A stretch of DNA of 64,000 nt from Photobacterium iliopiscarium (GTDB lineage Bacteria; Pseudomonadota; Gammaproteobacteria; Enterobacterales; Vibrionaceae): positions 1-64,000 of the forward strand of contig NZ_PYOO01000014.1 of NCBI RefSeq assembly GCF_003026395.1, in the 5' to 3' direction. The notes under the pieces are model-generated. The model saw only the letters and a program-made list of their open reading frames with translations, was not told the origin of the DNA and ran no database searches. This document shows, in pieces, positions 9,015 through 22,193 of this stretch; positions within the stretch are counted from its first letter, which is position 1; the number at the start of each line of letters is the position of its first letter. The translations under genes were made by a program, and so were the position numbers.

Positions 9015-11597
9015 GTGACGATAAAAGGCTTAGAAAAACATACTCCTATGATGCAGCAGTTCCTTCGGATCAAAGCTGAAAACCCTGATATTTTATTGTT
9101 CTACCGCATGGGCGACTTCTATGAGATGTTTTTTGATGATGCCAAGCGAGCTTCACAATTACTTGATATCTCACTGACAAAACGTGGCGCGACCAATGGT
9201 GAACCAATACCAATGGCGGGAGTGCCTTACCATGCAGTTGAAGGCTACTTGGCTAAATTGGTTCAACAAGGGGTTTCCGTTGCTATCTGTGAGCAGATTG
9301 GCGATCCCGCCACCAGCAAAGGTCCTGTAGAGCGTAAAGTTGTACGTATCGTCACCCCAGGCACTGTCAGTGATGAAGCATTACTGAATGAACGTCGTGA
9401 TAACCTTATTGCTGCTATTTATACTGCCAATAATAAATTTGGTTACGCAACGCTTGATATTACCTCAGGCCGTTTCATGCTAACCGAGCCAACAACTGAA
9501 GAAGAAATGCAAGCCGAGCTTCAACGTACGAGTCCCGCTGAACTGCTTTATCCTGAAGATTTTACCTATTTACATTTAGTTGAGCCCTTTAAAGGTAAAC
9601 GCCGTCGTCCGATTTGGGAATTTGAATTAGAAACAGCTCGTCAACAACTAACTTTGCAATTTGGAACACGTGATTTAGTAGGCTTTGGCGTCGAAAAAGC
9701 CAATCTTGGTTTATGTGCTGCGGGTTGTTTGATGCAATATGTCAAAGACACGCAACGTACCGCCCTGCCGCACATTCGTGCGATCATCCTTGATACTCAA
9801 GATCATGCGGTTATTTTAGATGCTGCAACTCGCCGTAATTTAGAATTAACCCAAAACTTAGCTGGCGGTTTTGATAATACTCTGGCTGAAGTATTAGATC
9901 ATACCGCAACCCCTATGGGCAGCCGCTTACTAAAGCGCTGGTTACATCAACCGATTCGTGATCAACACCAATTAAATGGCCGCTTAAATGCCATTGAAGC
10001 ATTCAAAGACAGCGGCATGTTTGTCGATGTCGCAAGTGTCTTACGTCATATGGGTGATTTAGAACGGATTGTGGCGCGATTAGCTTTACGATCTGCTCGA
10101 CCACGTGATTTAGCTCGCATGCGTACTGCAATGCAGTATTTGCCAGAATTAGCGCAATTATTAGCTGACATTCCACAGCCTCGCATTGGTGAATTAGCAC
10201 AATACAGTGCGCCAATGGATGATCTATGCCAACTACTTGAGCATGCGATCATTGAAAACCCACCGGTTATTATTCGTGACGGCGGAGTATTAGCCCCAGG
10301 TTATAATGCTGAATTAGATGAATGGCGTGATTTAGCCGATGGTGCTAAACAATATTTAACCGACCTTGAAACCCGTGAACGTGAGCGTCACGATATTGAT
10401 AGTTTAAAAGTGGGCTTTAATCAGGTTCATGGTTTCTTTATTCAGGTCAGCCGAGGTCAAAGTCACTTAGTACCTGATCACTATATTCGCCGCCAAACCC
10501 TAAAAAATGCTGAACGCTATATTATTCCTGAATTAAAAGAGCACGAAGATAAGGTGCTAAATTCAAAATCAAAAGCATTAGCGCTTGAGAAAAAGCTGTG
10601 GGAAGAATTATTTGATCAATTGTTACCGCATTTAGAACGGTTACAGTTAGCAGCAAGTGCCTTATCTGAATTAGATGTACTAGCAAACTTGGCAGAACGT
10701 GCAGACAGCTTAAATTACTGCCGCCCACAATTGACGACGACGACAGGGATTAATATTACTGCGGGTCGTCACCCTGTGGTTGAGCAAGTCTTAAGTGAAC
10801 CGTTTATCGCTAACCCAATTGCGTTACATCAAGATCGTCGTATGTTGATTATTACCGGTCCTAACATGGGCGGTAAATCAACTTACATGCGCCAAACTGC
10901 GTTGATTGCCTTACTGGCACATGTCGGATCTTTTGTGCCAGCAGAAGCGGTAACTATCGGTCCACTGGATCGTATTTTCACCCGTATTGGCGCGTCAGAT
11001 GATCTTGCGTCTGGTCGTTCAACCTTTATGGTCGAAATGACAGAAACCGCGAATATTCTCCATAATGCAACCAAACACAGTTTAGTATTAATGGATGAAA
11101 TTGGCCGAGGCACCAGTACCTATGATGGCTTATCTCTCGCGTGGGCAAGTGCGGAATGGTTAGCGGATAAAATTGCGGCAATGACATTATTTGCCACTCA
11201 CTATTTTGAGCTAACCGAATTACCTTCACTACTTTCAGGTTTAGCCAATGTCCACCTTGATGCGATTGAGCATGGCGACAATATTGCCTTTATGCATAGC
11301 GTTCAAGATGGTGCAGCCAGTAAATCATATGGTTTAGCGGTAGCGAGTCTTGCGGGTGTACCAAAAGCTGTAATTAAACGTGCCAAAATAAAACTCAAGC
11401 AATTAGAAGCACTAGGGCATCAAAAAGCCCAACCGTCAGCGGCAATTGCGGGCCAACCACCACGTGAAGAACACCAATTGAGTTTAATTCCAGAGCCAAG
11501 CGAAGTCGAAGAAGCGTTAACCAACGTTAATCCTGACGAACTAACCCCTCGCCAAGCATTGGATGAGCTGTATCGTTTAAAGGCATTATTACGCTAA
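9015..11597 (+). CDS. mutS: DNA mismatch repair protein MutS
   Basis: MutS finds mismatches and recruits MutL. Starting at the GTG at 9015 the protein is 860 residues, close to E. coli (853). The mismatch-binding Phe-X-Glu of GDFYEMF is at 35-37, and Walker A GPNMGGKS is at about 615-622, followed by the ABC-type DEIGRG segment. The open frame extends 36 codons upstream to an ATG at 8907, but that part does not look like MutS and has no ribosome binding site. A partial AGTAGG stands before the GTG. The true start needs N-terminal data. A strong terminator follows. Confidence 0.95.
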   Translation: MTIKGLEKHTPMMQQFLRIKAENPDILLFYRMGDFYEMFFDDAKRASQLLDISLTKRGATNGEPIPMAGVPYHAVEGYLAKLVQQGVSVAICEQIGDPATSKGPVERKVVRIVTPGTVSDEALLNERRDNLIAAIYTANNKFGYATLDITSGRFMLTEPTTEEEMQAELQRTSPAELLYPEDFTYLHLVEPFKGKRRRPIWEFELETARQQLTLQFGTRDLVGFGVEKANLGLCAAGCLMQYVKDTQRTALPHIRAIILDTQDHAVILDAATRRNLELTQNLAGGFDNTLAEVLDHTATPMGSRLLKRWLHQPIRDQHQLNGRLNAIEAFKDSGMFVDVASVLRHMGDLERIVARLALRSARPRDLARMRTAMQYLPELAQLLADIPQPRIGELAQYSAPMDDLCQLLEHAIIENPPVIIRDGGVLAPGYNAELDEWRDLADGAKQYLTDLETRERERHDIDSLKVGFNQVHGFFIQVSRGQSHLVPDHYIRRQTLKNAERYIIPELKEHEDKVLNSKSKALALEKKLWEELFDQLLPHLERLQLAASALSELDVLANLAERADSLNYCRPQLTTTTGINITAGRHPVVEQVLSEPFIANPIALHQDRRMLIITGPNMGGKSTYMRQTALIALLAHVGSFVPAEAVTIGPLDRIFTRIGASDDLASGRSTFMVEMTETANILHNATKHSLVLMDEIGRGTSTYDGLSLAWASAEWLADKIAAMTLFATHYFELTELPSLLSGLANVHLDAIEHGDNIAFMHSVQDGAASKSYGLAVASLAGVPKAVIKRAKIKLKQLEALGHQKAQPSAAIAGQPPREEHQLSLIPEPSEVEEALTNVNPDELTPRQALDELYRLKALLR

Positions 11598-11630
11598 TAA
11601 TAAACAATAATCTATTGATAACATAACATC

Positions 11631-11658
11631 AAAAAAGGACGCAAAAGCGTCCTTTTTT
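11631..11658. terminator. mutS terminator (works in both directions)
   Basis: A perfect 12-bp inverted repeat (AAAAAAGGACGC with GCGTCCTTTTTT) and an AAAA loop. T tracts on both strands allow it to stop both mutS and rpoS transcripts between these convergent genes. Confidence 0.93.
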
Positions 11659-11738
11659 ATAATTCTAATAAGTATTTATTCGCGTAAAAATGTGTATAAA
11701 AAGACCGCCAATACGAATACCCATTACTGTATTACACT

Positions 11739-11769
11739 GTATCTAATGATTAGCATAATCATTAGATAC
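11739..11769. repeat. perfect 14-bp inverted repeat after rpoS
   Basis: GTATCTAATGATTA is followed after 3 bases by its exact reverse complement. It begins 19 bases past the rpoS stop. There is no T tract on either side, so it is not a classical terminator. It may protect the rpoS 3' end or bind a protein. Confidence 0.75.
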
Positions 11770-11787
11770 CTTAATGAAACATCTTGG

Positions 11788-12780
11788 TTAGCCTTCCTGA
11801 TTGAAAAGAGACTCAATACTTAACCCTTGGTGGGTTAACATATCACGTAAACGGCGTAAACCTTCAACCTGAATCTGACGAACTCGCTCACGGGTTAGAC
11901 CAATTTCACGACCAACATCTTCTAATGTTGATGCTTCATAGCCTAATAAGCCAAATCGACGCGCCAATACTTCTCGCTGCTTAGGATTCAGATCTTTCAA
12001 CCAATGAACAATTGAATTTTTAATGTCGTCATCTTGAGTGGAGGTTTCAGGACTTCCGCCTTTTTCATCGGGGATTATATCTAATAATGCTTTATCAGAA
12101 TCACCACCAATAGGATTATCCACCGAACTCACTCGCTCATTAAGACGCAGCATACGGTTAACATCATCGACAGATTTTTCAAGTTGCTGTGCAATATCTT
12201 CAGCCGTTGGCTCATGATCAAGCTTTTGTGCTAATTCACGTGCAGTACGCAAATAAACATTAAGCTCTTTCACAACATGGATGGGTAAGCGAATAGTACG
12301 GGTTTGATTCATGATCGCCCGTTCAATGGTTTGACGGATCCACCATGTAGCATAAGTTGAAAAACGGAAACCTCGTTCAGGGTCAAATTTTTCAACCGCA
12401 CGAATAAGCCCTAAATTTCCCTCTTCAACTAAATCAAGTAAGGCTAAACCACGGTTGCTATAACGACGTGATATTTTCACCACTAAACGAAGATTACTTT
12501 CAATCATTCGTTTACGAGAGACTTCATCACCACGTAATGCACGGCGGGCATACAACACTTCTTCTTCTGCGGTAAGCAAAGGAGAATACCCAATTTCACC
12601 TAGATAAAGTTGAGTTGCATCAAGTGCTTTAGCGCTTGTCTCATATTTGGAGATATCAGCATCTTCTGTCGATGCTGACGTATCAGAACTATTATCAGTT
12701 GGCACCACTAAACTATTAAGCTCAATGCTGTCATCTAATGTTAATGATTCAAGTTTTTTGGCTGTGCTGCTTCTACTCAT
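11788..12780 (-). CDS. rpoS: RNA polymerase sigma factor RpoS
   Basis: The stationary-phase and general stress sigma factor. The product is 330 residues from the ATG at 12780, which has GGGAGG 4 bases upstream; ten more codons upstream are open but less likely. Region 1.2/2 holds [16 protein letters not shown], region 2.4 holds [14 protein letters not shown], and region 4.2 holds the helix-turn-helix [17 protein letters not shown]. The N-terminus is Ser/Asp/Thr-rich and poorly conserved. It follows nlpD; in E. coli the main rpoS promoter lies inside nlpD. Confidence 0.98.
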   Translation of the reverse strand: MSRSSTAKKLESLTLDDSIELNSLVVPTDNSSDTSASTEDADISKYETSAKALDATQLYLGEIGYSPLLTAEEEVLYARRALRGDEVSRKRMIESNLRLVVKISRRYSNRGLALLDLVEEGNLGLIRAVEKFDPERGFRFSTYATWWIRQTIERAIMNQTRTIRLPIHVVKELNVYLRTARELAQKLDHEPTAEDIAQQLEKSVDDVNRMLRLNERVSSVDNPIGGDSDKALLDIIPDEKGGSPETSTQDDDIKNSIVHWLKDLNPKQREVLARRFGLLGYEASTLEDVGREIGLTRERVRQIQVEGLRRLRDMLTHQGLSIESLFNQEG

Positions 12781-12869
12781 AGCGCCTCCCAGATGGCGAG
12801 TTAAAGACATTACAACGTCATGATGTCATTTCTAATTTATACGTTTCTCTCTATTTTTATTATGGCGAA

Positions 12870-13805
12870 CTATTTAGGAAGAAAGCGCATTGGATCGACA
12901 GACTTACCTTTATAGCGAATTTCAAAATGCAATCTAACACTTGATGCACCTGAACTTCCCATCGTCGCAATTTCTTGGCCAGCTTTAACTGACTGTTGCT
13001 CTTTAACTAAGATTTTATCGTTATGCGCATAAGCACTGAGGTAATCTTCACTGTGCTTAATAATAACTAAGTTACCATACCCACGTAATGCATCACCTGC
13101 ATAAACAACTTTACCCGCAGCAGTTGCTCGAATTGGCGTACCACGAGCGGCAGTAATATCGATACCTTTATTGCCATTATCTGCATTTGAGAAACCAGCG
13201 ATAACTTTGCCTTTCACTGGCCAAGCCCAACCAGACTTTGAAACATGCACTGTTGGTTTAGTAACAGGCTTACTCACTGCCGGCTTAATTGTTACGGGCT
13301 TGTTAACTTTTGTTTTTTCAGAGTACACTGTTGCTTTTGGCTTAGCAACTGGTTTGTTGGTTGTTTTTTGCACAACTGGTTTTGGGGTTACTGTTTTAGG
13401 AACGGTCTGGGTTACCGTTTTGGTTGCTGATGGTGTAACCAATGGTGTCACCACGACATTTTCTGTTGGCAACTTGCGTACTGGGGCCGTGCTGTAGTGA
13501 CTATCTGATGTTGGAATAGCTAATTTTTGACCTGGATAAATCGTATAGGGATAAGGTAATCGATTTAATTTGACGATATCTTTAACATCACGTCCCGCCA
13601 TATAAGAGATAAAATATAGCGTATCTCCTCGTTGGACGGTGTAATAGCGACCATGAAAACTACCACGTTGTAATTGTGAGTAATCTTTACCAAGATTTGA
13701 AACAGGCGCAGGCGTATGACTACTACATGCAGATAACAGCACCACACAGGTCACTGCTAGCAAAGAAGGTTGAATTACTTTTTTAATCATACGCTCAATA
13801 CTCAT
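12870..13805 (-). CDS. nlpD: LysM/M23-domain lipoprotein NlpD
   Basis: NlpD is an envelope lipoprotein that activates the amidase AmiC at division. Residues 1-26 are a lipoprotein signal peptide ending LLSAC (lipidated Cys27). A LysM peptidoglycan-binding domain lies about 54-98, then a Lys/Pro/Thr/Val-rich linker to about 190, then a LytM/M23 domain. Metal ligands are degenerate: NKGID where active enzymes have HxxxD, and RLH for HxH. This fits an activator rather than a peptidase. It has 311 residues and starts 3 bases after pcm. Confidence 0.95.
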   Translation of the reverse strand: MSIERMIKKVIQPSLLAVTCVVLLSACSSHTPAPVSNLGKDYSQLQRGSFHGRYYTVQRGDTLYFISYMAGRDVKDIVKLNRLPYPYTIYPGQKLAIPTSDSHYSTAPVRKLPTENVVVTPLVTPSATKTVTQTVPKTVTPKPVVQKTTNKPVAKPKATVYSEKTKVNKPVTIKPAVSKPVTKPTVHVSKSGWAWPVKGKVIAGFSNADNGNKGIDITAARGTPIRATAAGKVVYAGDALRGYGNLVIIKHSEDYLSAYAHNDKILVKEQQSVKAGQEIATMGSSGASSVRLHFEIRYKGKSVDPMRFLPK

Positions 13806-13808
13806 TGT

Positions 13809-14438
13809 TTACGCCAAATCTCCAGCCACTAACGGCACAAATTTAACAGGTTCGATATCCGTTTCAATAAACTGATCGCCATTGCGAACAATCAATCTTA
13901 ACACTTGTTCAGAATAACCTACGGGTAATATTAATCGACCGCCATCAGCAAGCTGGGTTAATAGGCTTTGGGGAACCTCACTTGGCGCAGCGGTGACAAT
14001 AATAGCATCAAATGGACCTTTACTTTCCCAGCCCTGCCATCCATCACCATGTTTGGTCGATATATTATACAATTCTAATCGTTTAAAACGTCGTTTTGCT
14101 TGCCATTGCAAACCTTTAATTCGCTCAACAGAGAAAACATGGTCAGCTAATTGTGCTAACACTGACGCTTGATAGCCTGATCCAGTACCAATTTCTAACA
14201 CTGAAGACTGAGGCGTCAACGCTAATAAAGACGTCATTTTTGCAACAATATAAGGCTGTGAAATTGTCTGGCCACTGCCTATTGGTAATGCATTATTCTC
14301 ATACGCTTGATAAGAAAAGGCTTCATCAACAAAAAATTCTCTTGGTATTGCCGCAATAGCACCTAATACCCATTGATCAGTAATGCCTCGAGCCACTAAT
14401 AATGCAATTAAGTTATCAACTTGCCTCTGATAACGCAT
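13809..14438 (-). CDS. pcm: protein-L-isoaspartate O-methyltransferase
   Basis: Pcm methylates isoaspartyl residues in damaged proteins using SAM. The protein has 209 residues. The N-terminal [20 protein letters not shown] and [10 protein letters not shown] segments are family hallmarks, and the SAM motif [11 protein letters not shown] lies near residue 80. It sits 2 bases after surE and before nlpD in the conserved surE-pcm-nlpD-rpoS order. Confidence 0.97.
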   Translation of the reverse strand: MRYQRQVDNLIALLVARGITDQWVLGAIAAIPREFFVDEAFSYQAYENNALPIGSGQTISQPYIVAKMTSLLALTPQSSVLEIGTGSGYQASVLAQLADHVFSVERIKGLQWQAKRRFKRLELYNISTKHGDGWQGWESKGPFDAIIVTAAPSEVPQSLLTQLADGGRLILPVGYSEQVLRLIVRNGDQFIETDIEPVKFVPLVAGDLA

Positions 14439-14440
14439 AG

Positions 14441-15193
14441 TTATCGGATCTCCACCGCATGCATCCAGCTTTCTAGCCCTGCTATTGCATCATGCGCAGT
14501 CAGGTCGACCTGTAACGGAGTAATAGAGACTTCCCCGTGTTCAATCGCAAAAAAATCAGTTCCTTCTGCGGCATCTTGTGTTTCACCAGGAGGACCTAAC
14601 CAATATAAAGGATTACCTCGAGGATCGGTTTCTTTTATCATGCTCACTGCACGATGACGAGCCCCTAAACGCGTTATTTTCCACCCTTTTAATTGCTCAA
14701 AAGCAACATCAGGGACGTTAACATTGATAATTTTATGTGTGCTAACCAATGGTTGTATAACCATTTTTTCAATCAATATTTTAACGACTTGAGCCGCAGT
14801 TTCAAAATGGGTTGCTCCCACTAATGATACCGCAATGGCTGGTATACCTAAAAAATAGCCGTCAGTTGCAGCGGCAACGGTACCAGAATAGAGCACATCA
14901 TCACCTAAATTTGCACCATGATTGATGCCAGTGACAACGATATCAGGCTGAACATCTAACCATTCAGTAAGTGCAAAATGGACACAATCTACTGGCGTAC
15001 CTTGAACCGCAACTTTATTGTCACTTTGCTGACGAATACGTAATGGGTAATCAATTGTTAATGAATTGGATGCCCCCGATCGATTACGATCAGGAGCAAC
15101 TACCGTTACTTCACCAAGCTCACTTAAGACCTTGGCTAACGTATTTATACCTTCAGCAAAAATACCATCATCATTGCTGATCAGTATTCTCAT
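14441..15193 (-). CDS. surE: 5'/3'-nucleotidase SurE
   Basis: SurE is a metal-dependent survival phosphatase acting on nucleoside monophosphates and other phosphates. The metal-binding SNDDG is at 6-10, with ASNSLT and [19 protein letters not shown] motifs further in. The product is 250 residues from the ATG at 15193; the GTG one codon upstream is also in frame. The start overlaps the end of truD by 23 bases, implying translational coupling. Confidence 0.97.
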   Translation of the reverse strand: MRILISNDDGIFAEGINTLAKVLSELGEVTVVAPDRNRSGASNSLTIDYPLRIRQQSDNKVAVQGTPVDCVHFALTEWLDVQPDIVVTGINHGANLGDDVLYSGTVAAATDGYFLGIPAIAVSLVGATHFETAAQVVKILIEKMVIQPLVSTHKIINVNVPDVAFEQLKGWKITRLGARHRAVSMIKETDPRGNPLYWLGPPGETQDAAEGTDFFAIEHGEVSITPLQVDLTAHDAIAGLESWMHAVEIR

Positions 15194-16256
15194 CACTCAG
15201 ACCTTCTGATTCTAGTGGCATGATCAACTCACGTACCACTGAAGTCGCAAAGCTACCAGCAGGTAAAGCAAAAGAAAGGATCACACCATTATCATCAAAC
15301 TGCCATTGCATATCTTGTGGCAATAATAATAGTGGGCGACGATCATGGCGCATACGGTTATCACAAACCAATGCGACTAACGCAGGCTCTTGCTCAACAA
15401 TCGCTAATTCAAATGCTTGTGCATCTGCTGTTGTCGGTAACGCATTATCACCCAATAGTGGGCCAGTAATAGCGACCTCACCATTAATGACTTGTTGCTG
15501 TAATTCAGGGGTAATGGTTTCAGCAATAAACGTGCGATCATCACCAGCAGCTTGTAGGCAATCACCTAGCATAATTTCACGGGTAAGATTTTGCTCAATA
15601 CGCGCCGACAATACTTGGTTAAACATCCATGAACGAGCAGCAGATAGATAAAAACTACGCTTGCTCTTATCACGTACGCGGAATTCATTATTACCCCAAG
15701 CGCGTGCTTTAATGACGTTATTGCCACCATAGCCAAAACGTTGTTGGCCAAAATAGTTTGCTACGCCTTGCTGTTTAACCAACTCTAAACGTTCAGCCAA
15801 TACTTGCGGTTGATCTAGATCGGTTAAGCGTAATTGAAACCAGTTACCTTGCAGATCACCTGGGCGTAATTTTTTATCATGACGCGTCGTTTCAAGTACT
15901 TCAATGCCTGGGTGTTCAGCTTCAAACTGGGTTAAATCAGGATCAGCTTTACCTGGCAAATGAACACTTATCCATTGCTCTGTGACAGCGTGGCGATCTT
16001 TAAGACCCGCCCAGCTAACATCTCGCGATTTAACACCACAAGTTTTAGCTAATTCATTTACTACATATTTAGTATTTTCGCCCGTTTTACGAATTTTAAC
16101 CATTAAGTGTTCGCCAGTACCACTGAAGGTAAAACCTAACTGTTCATTAACGATAAAATCTTGGGGATTTGCCTTAATACTTCCTTGGCAAGTTGGCTGT
16201 TCATGAAGCCACTTAAAACAATCCATTACGTTTGCTGAGGTGTTATTTGTCGACAT
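15171..16256 (-). CDS. truD: tRNA pseudouridine(13) synthase TruD
   Basis: TruD makes pseudouridine at position 13 of tRNA-Glu. The catalytic Asp87 lies in [14 protein letters not shown], and NYFGQQRFG is a second family motif. It has 361 residues from the ATG at 16256. Similarity begins around residue 11, where a second Met lies, so the start could be slightly downstream; neither has a strong ribosome binding site. It lies between ispF and surE. Confidence 0.96.
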   Translation of the reverse strand: MSTNNTSANVMDCFKWLHEQPTCQGSIKANPQDFIVNEQLGFTFSGTGEHLMVKIRKTGENTKYVVNELAKTCGVKSRDVSWAGLKDRHAVTEQWISVHLPGKADPDLTQFEAEHPGIEVLETTRHDKKLRPGDLQGNWFQLRLTDLDQPQVLAERLELVKQQGVANYFGQQRFGYGGNNVIKARAWGNNEFRVRDKSKRSFYLSAARSWMFNQVLSARIEQNLTREIMLGDCLQAAGDDRTFIAETITPELQQQVINGEVAITGPLLGDNALPTTADAQAFELAIVEQEPALVALVCDNRMRHDRRPLLLLPQDMQWQFDDNGVILSFALPAGSFATSVVRELIMPLESEGLSDENTDQQ

Positions 16257-16263
16257 GGTGTGA

Positions 16264-16737
16264 TTATACCTTTTTAATTAAAACAACAGCTTCACAAGCA
16301 ATACCTTCTTTACGTCCAGTAAAACCTAAACGCTCAGAAGTGGTTGCTTTAACATTAACATTTGTAAGATCAGTTTCGAGATCTTCAGCAATAGCTTGGC
16401 ACATCGCGGTAATATGCGGTGCCATTTTAGGTGCTTGGGCAATAATAGTGACATCCAGATTACCAAGACAATAGCCAGCAGCTTTGACTTTGCTATAGAC
16501 ATCACGCAGTAAAAATCGGCTATCAGCGCCAGCCCACTCAGCATCAGTATCAGGGAAGTGACGGCCAATATCGCCAGCACCAATGGCCCCTAACAACGCA
16601 TCACAAACAGCATGCAAAGCAACATCACCATCAGAGTGAGCAATTAAACCTTGTTCATAAGGAACCGCAACGCCACCAATAATAACTGGGCCTGCGCCAC
16701 CAAATTTATGCACATCAAACCCATGACCAATACGCAT
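16264..16737 (-). CDS. ispF: 2-C-methyl-D-erythritol 2,4-cyclodiphosphate synthase
   Basis: IspF catalyses the cyclization step of the MEP isoprenoid pathway. It is 157 residues, with zinc ligands Asp8 and His10 in GFDVH and His42, plus the AHSDGD motif at 34-39. Its ATG overlaps the ispD stop by one base (TAATG), so translation is likely coupled. Confidence 0.98.
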   Translation of the reverse strand: MRIGHGFDVHKFGGAGPVIIGGVAVPYEQGLIAHSDGDVALHAVCDALLGAIGAGDIGRHFPDTDAEWAGADSRFLLRDVYSKVKAAGYCLGNLDVTIIAQAPKMAPHITAMCQAIAEDLETDLTNVNVKATTSERLGFTGRKEGIACEAVVLIKKV

Positions 16738-17447
16738 TAATGTTGTTCCTTTAATAGAAGTTGTAGATAAAATTCAGCTAATGCTAAATCTTCCGGCTGT
16801 GTCACCTTAAGGTTATCACTCCGTCCAGCAACCAGTAGTGGTGTATAACCACAAAACTCTAATGCGGATGCTTCATCGGTAATTGTCGCGCCTTGCTCTA
16901 AAGCGGTGGTTAACGATTGTCGTAACTGTTCGACGCGAAACATTTGTGGTGTTAGCGCATGCCATAAATTTTCACGATCAACCGTATGAGAGATCTGAGA
17001 CTGCATTGACTGACTATGTCCACGCTTCATGGTGTCACGTACAGGAGCCGCTAAAATTGCACCACAATCGCTATTAACAGCGGCAGTAATTAATGCATGT
17101 AAATCAGTAAGGCGAACACATGGTCGTGCTGCATCATGTACCAATACCCACGCGTTATTATTGTCAATCGCCGCTAAACCAGCAAACACTGAATCTGCTC
17201 GTTCCGCCCCCCCGTTGACCACAGTGATCCGTGAATCAGTTGCTAATGGTAACTGTGGAAAATAAGGATCATCGACACTAACGGCAATAATTACCCGTGT
17301 AATCTCAGGTAAACTCAGTAAACGATCAACGGTATGCTCTAAAATCGTTTTACCTGCAATATGAAGATATTGCTTCGGACGATCAGCAGCCATTCGACTA
17401 CCGACTCCAGCCGCAGGTACTACGGCAATAAATTCTTCAGTTATCAT
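16737..17447 (-). CDS. ispD: 2-C-methyl-D-erythritol 4-phosphate cytidylyltransferase
   Basis: IspD joins CTP and MEP in the third MEP-pathway step. The CTP-binding PAAGVGSRM is at 11-19, followed by RPKQY, and VHDAARPC is conserved near 105. It has 236 residues from the ATG at 17447; a TTG one codon up is also in frame. It follows ftsB by 29 bases, as in many gammaproteobacteria. Confidence 0.97.
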   Translation of the reverse strand: MITEEFIAVVPAAGVGSRMAADRPKQYLHIAGKTILEHTVDRLLSLPEITRVIIAVSVDDPYFPQLPLATDSRITVVNGGAERADSVFAGLAAIDNNNAWVLVHDAARPCVRLTDLHALITAAVNSDCGAILAAPVRDTMKRGHSQSMQSQISHTVDRENLWHALTPQMFRVEQLRQSLTTALEQGATITDEASALEFCGYTPLLVAGRSDNLKVTQPEDLALAEFYLQLLLKEQH

Positions 17448-17476
17448 CAACGTTACTCACAACAAAAAACGCGTCT

Positions 17477-17755
17477 TTAGTTATTATCGCCAAGTACTCG
17501 AATAAAGGTTTCACCCGGTTTAATTAAGCCTAAGTCATTCCGCGCACGTTCTTCCACTGCTTCTTTACCGCCGTGAAGATCTTTAATTTCTGCGTACATT
17601 TGTTGGTTTCGTTGTTGTAATTCAGTATTTGCAGCCTGCTGTAAAGCAACGCTTTCTTTTACTGCGGTATATTCGTTCATACCGTTTTTACCATCCCAAA
17701 AATCGTACTGCAGCCAAGCTAAAACCACTAGCAGGATAATAATAAACAGACGCAT
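17477..17755 (-). CDS. ftsB: cell division protein FtsB
   Basis: FtsB is a bitopic divisome protein that joins FtsL and FtsQ and helps activate septal peptidoglycan synthesis. It has 92 residues: a transmembrane segment at 3-20, a periplasmic coiled coil at about 28-70, and the family motif RNDLGLIKPGE near the end. AAGGGG stands just before the ATG. It leads the ftsB-ispD-ispF block. Confidence 0.96.
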   Translation of the reverse strand: MRLFIIILLVVLAWLQYDFWDGKNGMNEYTAVKESVALQQAANTELQQRNQQMYAEIKDLHGGKEAVEERARNDLGLIKPGETFIRVLGDNN

Positions 17756-17796
17756 GGTTCCCCTTCAAAATTAGCGTAGATGTTAATGCCAACAAT

Positions 17797-17839
17797 ATAC
17801 ATTCCAATCAGCCGCTTATTACGAGTCATTGGAATGTAT
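17797..17839. repeat. 12-bp inverted repeat ATACATTCCAAT
   Basis: ATACATTCCAAT at 17797-17808 is repeated as its exact reverse complement at 17828-17839, with 19 bases between. The word ATACATTCCAA also occurs near 21292-21302 between pyrG and mazG, so it may be a dispersed intergenic element. Confidence 0.6.
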
Positions 17840-17991
17840 GCTGCGCAAGAGTAATAATCCCATAATCAGCTTATTGTGACTACTATTATGGCTATAGAGT
17901 TGATGCAGTGCTAATTGAGTGTCAATTTTGCTGTTAAATCAAACAAAAAACCTTTATTGAATGATATTTGTAGCACACTCACTTTTTCAGC

Positions 17992-18019
17992 AAAAAAAAC
18001 CGCCTCCTAAGAGACGGTT
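17992..18019 (-). terminator. eno terminator
   Basis: On the minus strand a 9-bp stem (AACCGTCTC with GAGGCGGTT, one T-G pair) with a TTAG loop is followed by a run of T. It ends the pyrG-eno unit. Confidence 0.9.
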
Positions 18020-18063
18020 CGATTTAGGCTAATTGAGCAAGCTCAATTATAGGCTTAAAAGAA

Positions 18064-19383
<1,320 letters not shown>

Positions 19384-19448
19384 TTATCTTCAAATTAAAA
19401 GCTAAATAAAATAGCTGCAGCGATAACTGCTACAGCTATCAGTAATCC

Positions 19449-21158
<1,710 letters not shown>

Positions 21159-21312
21159 TTATCGCCACAACGTGAAAAACTATCACACACCCCTAAGATT
21201 TTTTTTGTCTCAAATCAAGGAAGTGATATGCGCTCTATTTTCACCCCATTTCGATACTTTTAGCCACTAAGTCACTATACCGTTATAGCATATACATTCC
21301 AAATGGGAATAG

Positions 21313-22122
21313 TTATTTATTGCATTCGTGTTGTTTTACTTTATCCCACTCAAAATCTAGCTCAGTTAATGAGCATTGATTTAAAGACTTACCTTGTTCT
21401 AACACATTTTTTTCAACTTGGCGAAAACGTCGTTCAAATTTTTTATTGGCTTGCTGGAGCGCATGTTCGGGTTTTACATCAAGATGACGACTTAAATTGA
21501 CCACAGAAAAGAGCAGATCACCCATCTCTTCAGCTATTTTATGTTGATCTTGTGGCGTTTGAATGACCTCTGCCATCACTTCATCGAGTTCTTCGGTAAC
21601 CTTATCAACCACGGGGCCTAACGTATCCCAATCAAAACCTTGACTGGCACAACGTTGTTGAATTTTATCAGCACGCGTCAATGCCGGTAATGCCAGCGGG
21701 ATATTAGCGAGCAAACTGTCATCTTGTGATTTTTGTGCTCGTTCTTTGGCTTTTTCAGCTTCCCAATTTTGTTTAACCGCCGCTTCATTATCAAATTGCG
21801 TATCACTAAAGACATGCGGATGGCGACGGGTTAACTTGTCACTGATCCCCGTAACCACATCATCAAAATCAAACAGACCTTGTTCTGTAGCTAATTGACT
21901 ATAAAACACCACTTGAAATAATAGATCGCCAAGTTCTTCTTTAACATCAACCCAATTTTTTTGTTCAATCGCGTCTGCAACTTCATACGCTTCTTCAATG
22001 GTATGAGGCACAATTGAATCAAAATCTTGTTTTAAATCCCACGGACACCCAGTGTGAGGGTCGCGTAACTGCGTCATAATGGTTAAAAGGTGGTTGATAT
22101 CAACAGTATTCTTGTTGTTCAT
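21313..22122 (-). CDS. mazG: nucleoside triphosphate pyrophosphohydrolase MazG
   Basis: MazG hydrolyses NTPs to NMP and pyrophosphate and can limit ppGpp build-up. It has 269 residues with two MazG-type helical repeats. The first holds CPWDLKQDFDS near 23-33 and EELGDLLFQVVF with metal-binding Glu/Asp; the second holds EEMGDLLFSVVN. AAGGAG is 6 bases before the ATG. It follows relA on the same strand but a strong terminator lies directly before its ribosome binding site. Confidence 0.97.
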   Translation of the reverse strand: MNNKNTVDINHLLTIMTQLRDPHTGCPWDLKQDFDSIVPHTIEEAYEVADAIEQKNWVDVKEELGDLLFQVVFYSQLATEQGLFDFDDVVTGISDKLTRRHPHVFSDTQFDNEAAVKQNWEAEKAKERAQKSQDDSLLANIPLALPALTRADKIQQRCASQGFDWDTLGPVVDKVTEELDEVMAEVIQTPQDQHKIAEEMGDLLFSVVNLSRHLDVKPEHALQQANKKFERRFRQVEKNVLEQGKSLNQCSLTELDFEWDKVKQHECNK

Positions 22123-22137
22123 TATTATCTCCTTAAA

Positions 22138-22167
22138 TAAAAAAATAGGTAGCCGAGGCTACCTATT
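22138..22167 (-). terminator. relA terminator directly before the mazG ribosome binding site
   Basis: On the minus strand AATAGGTAGCC and GGCTACCTATT form a perfect 11-bp stem with a 2-base apex (a larger loop in practice), followed by a long T run. The T run merges almost directly into the AAGGAG of mazG. Confidence 0.9.
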
Positions 22168-22193
22168 GCTGTATTCGATATTATCTATCATGA

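Larger units (their letters stand above)
17756..18063. other. ftsB-eno intergenic region
   Basis: These 308 bases hold the ftsB promoter region, a 12-bp inverted repeat at 17797-17839 and the eno terminator at 17992-18019. No coding sequence is seen. Confidence 0.7.

Noticed and set aside
13209..13480. Repetitive linker of nlpD as a DNA repeat element
   Set aside because: The units are degenerate at the DNA level and encode a normal low-complexity linker of this family.
13171..13497. 108-codon plus-strand frame inside nlpD
   Set aside because: It is the antisense of the repetitive Lys/Pro/Thr/Val linker of NlpD, which generates long low-complexity frames.
12870..13805. NlpD as an active M23 peptidase
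   Set aside because: The metal-binding HxxxD and HxH motifs are degenerate (NKGID, RLH), so it fits an amidase activator.
15220..15651. 143-codon plus-strand frame antisense to truD
   Set aside because: No ribosome binding site, no family features, and truD is clearly coding on the other strand.
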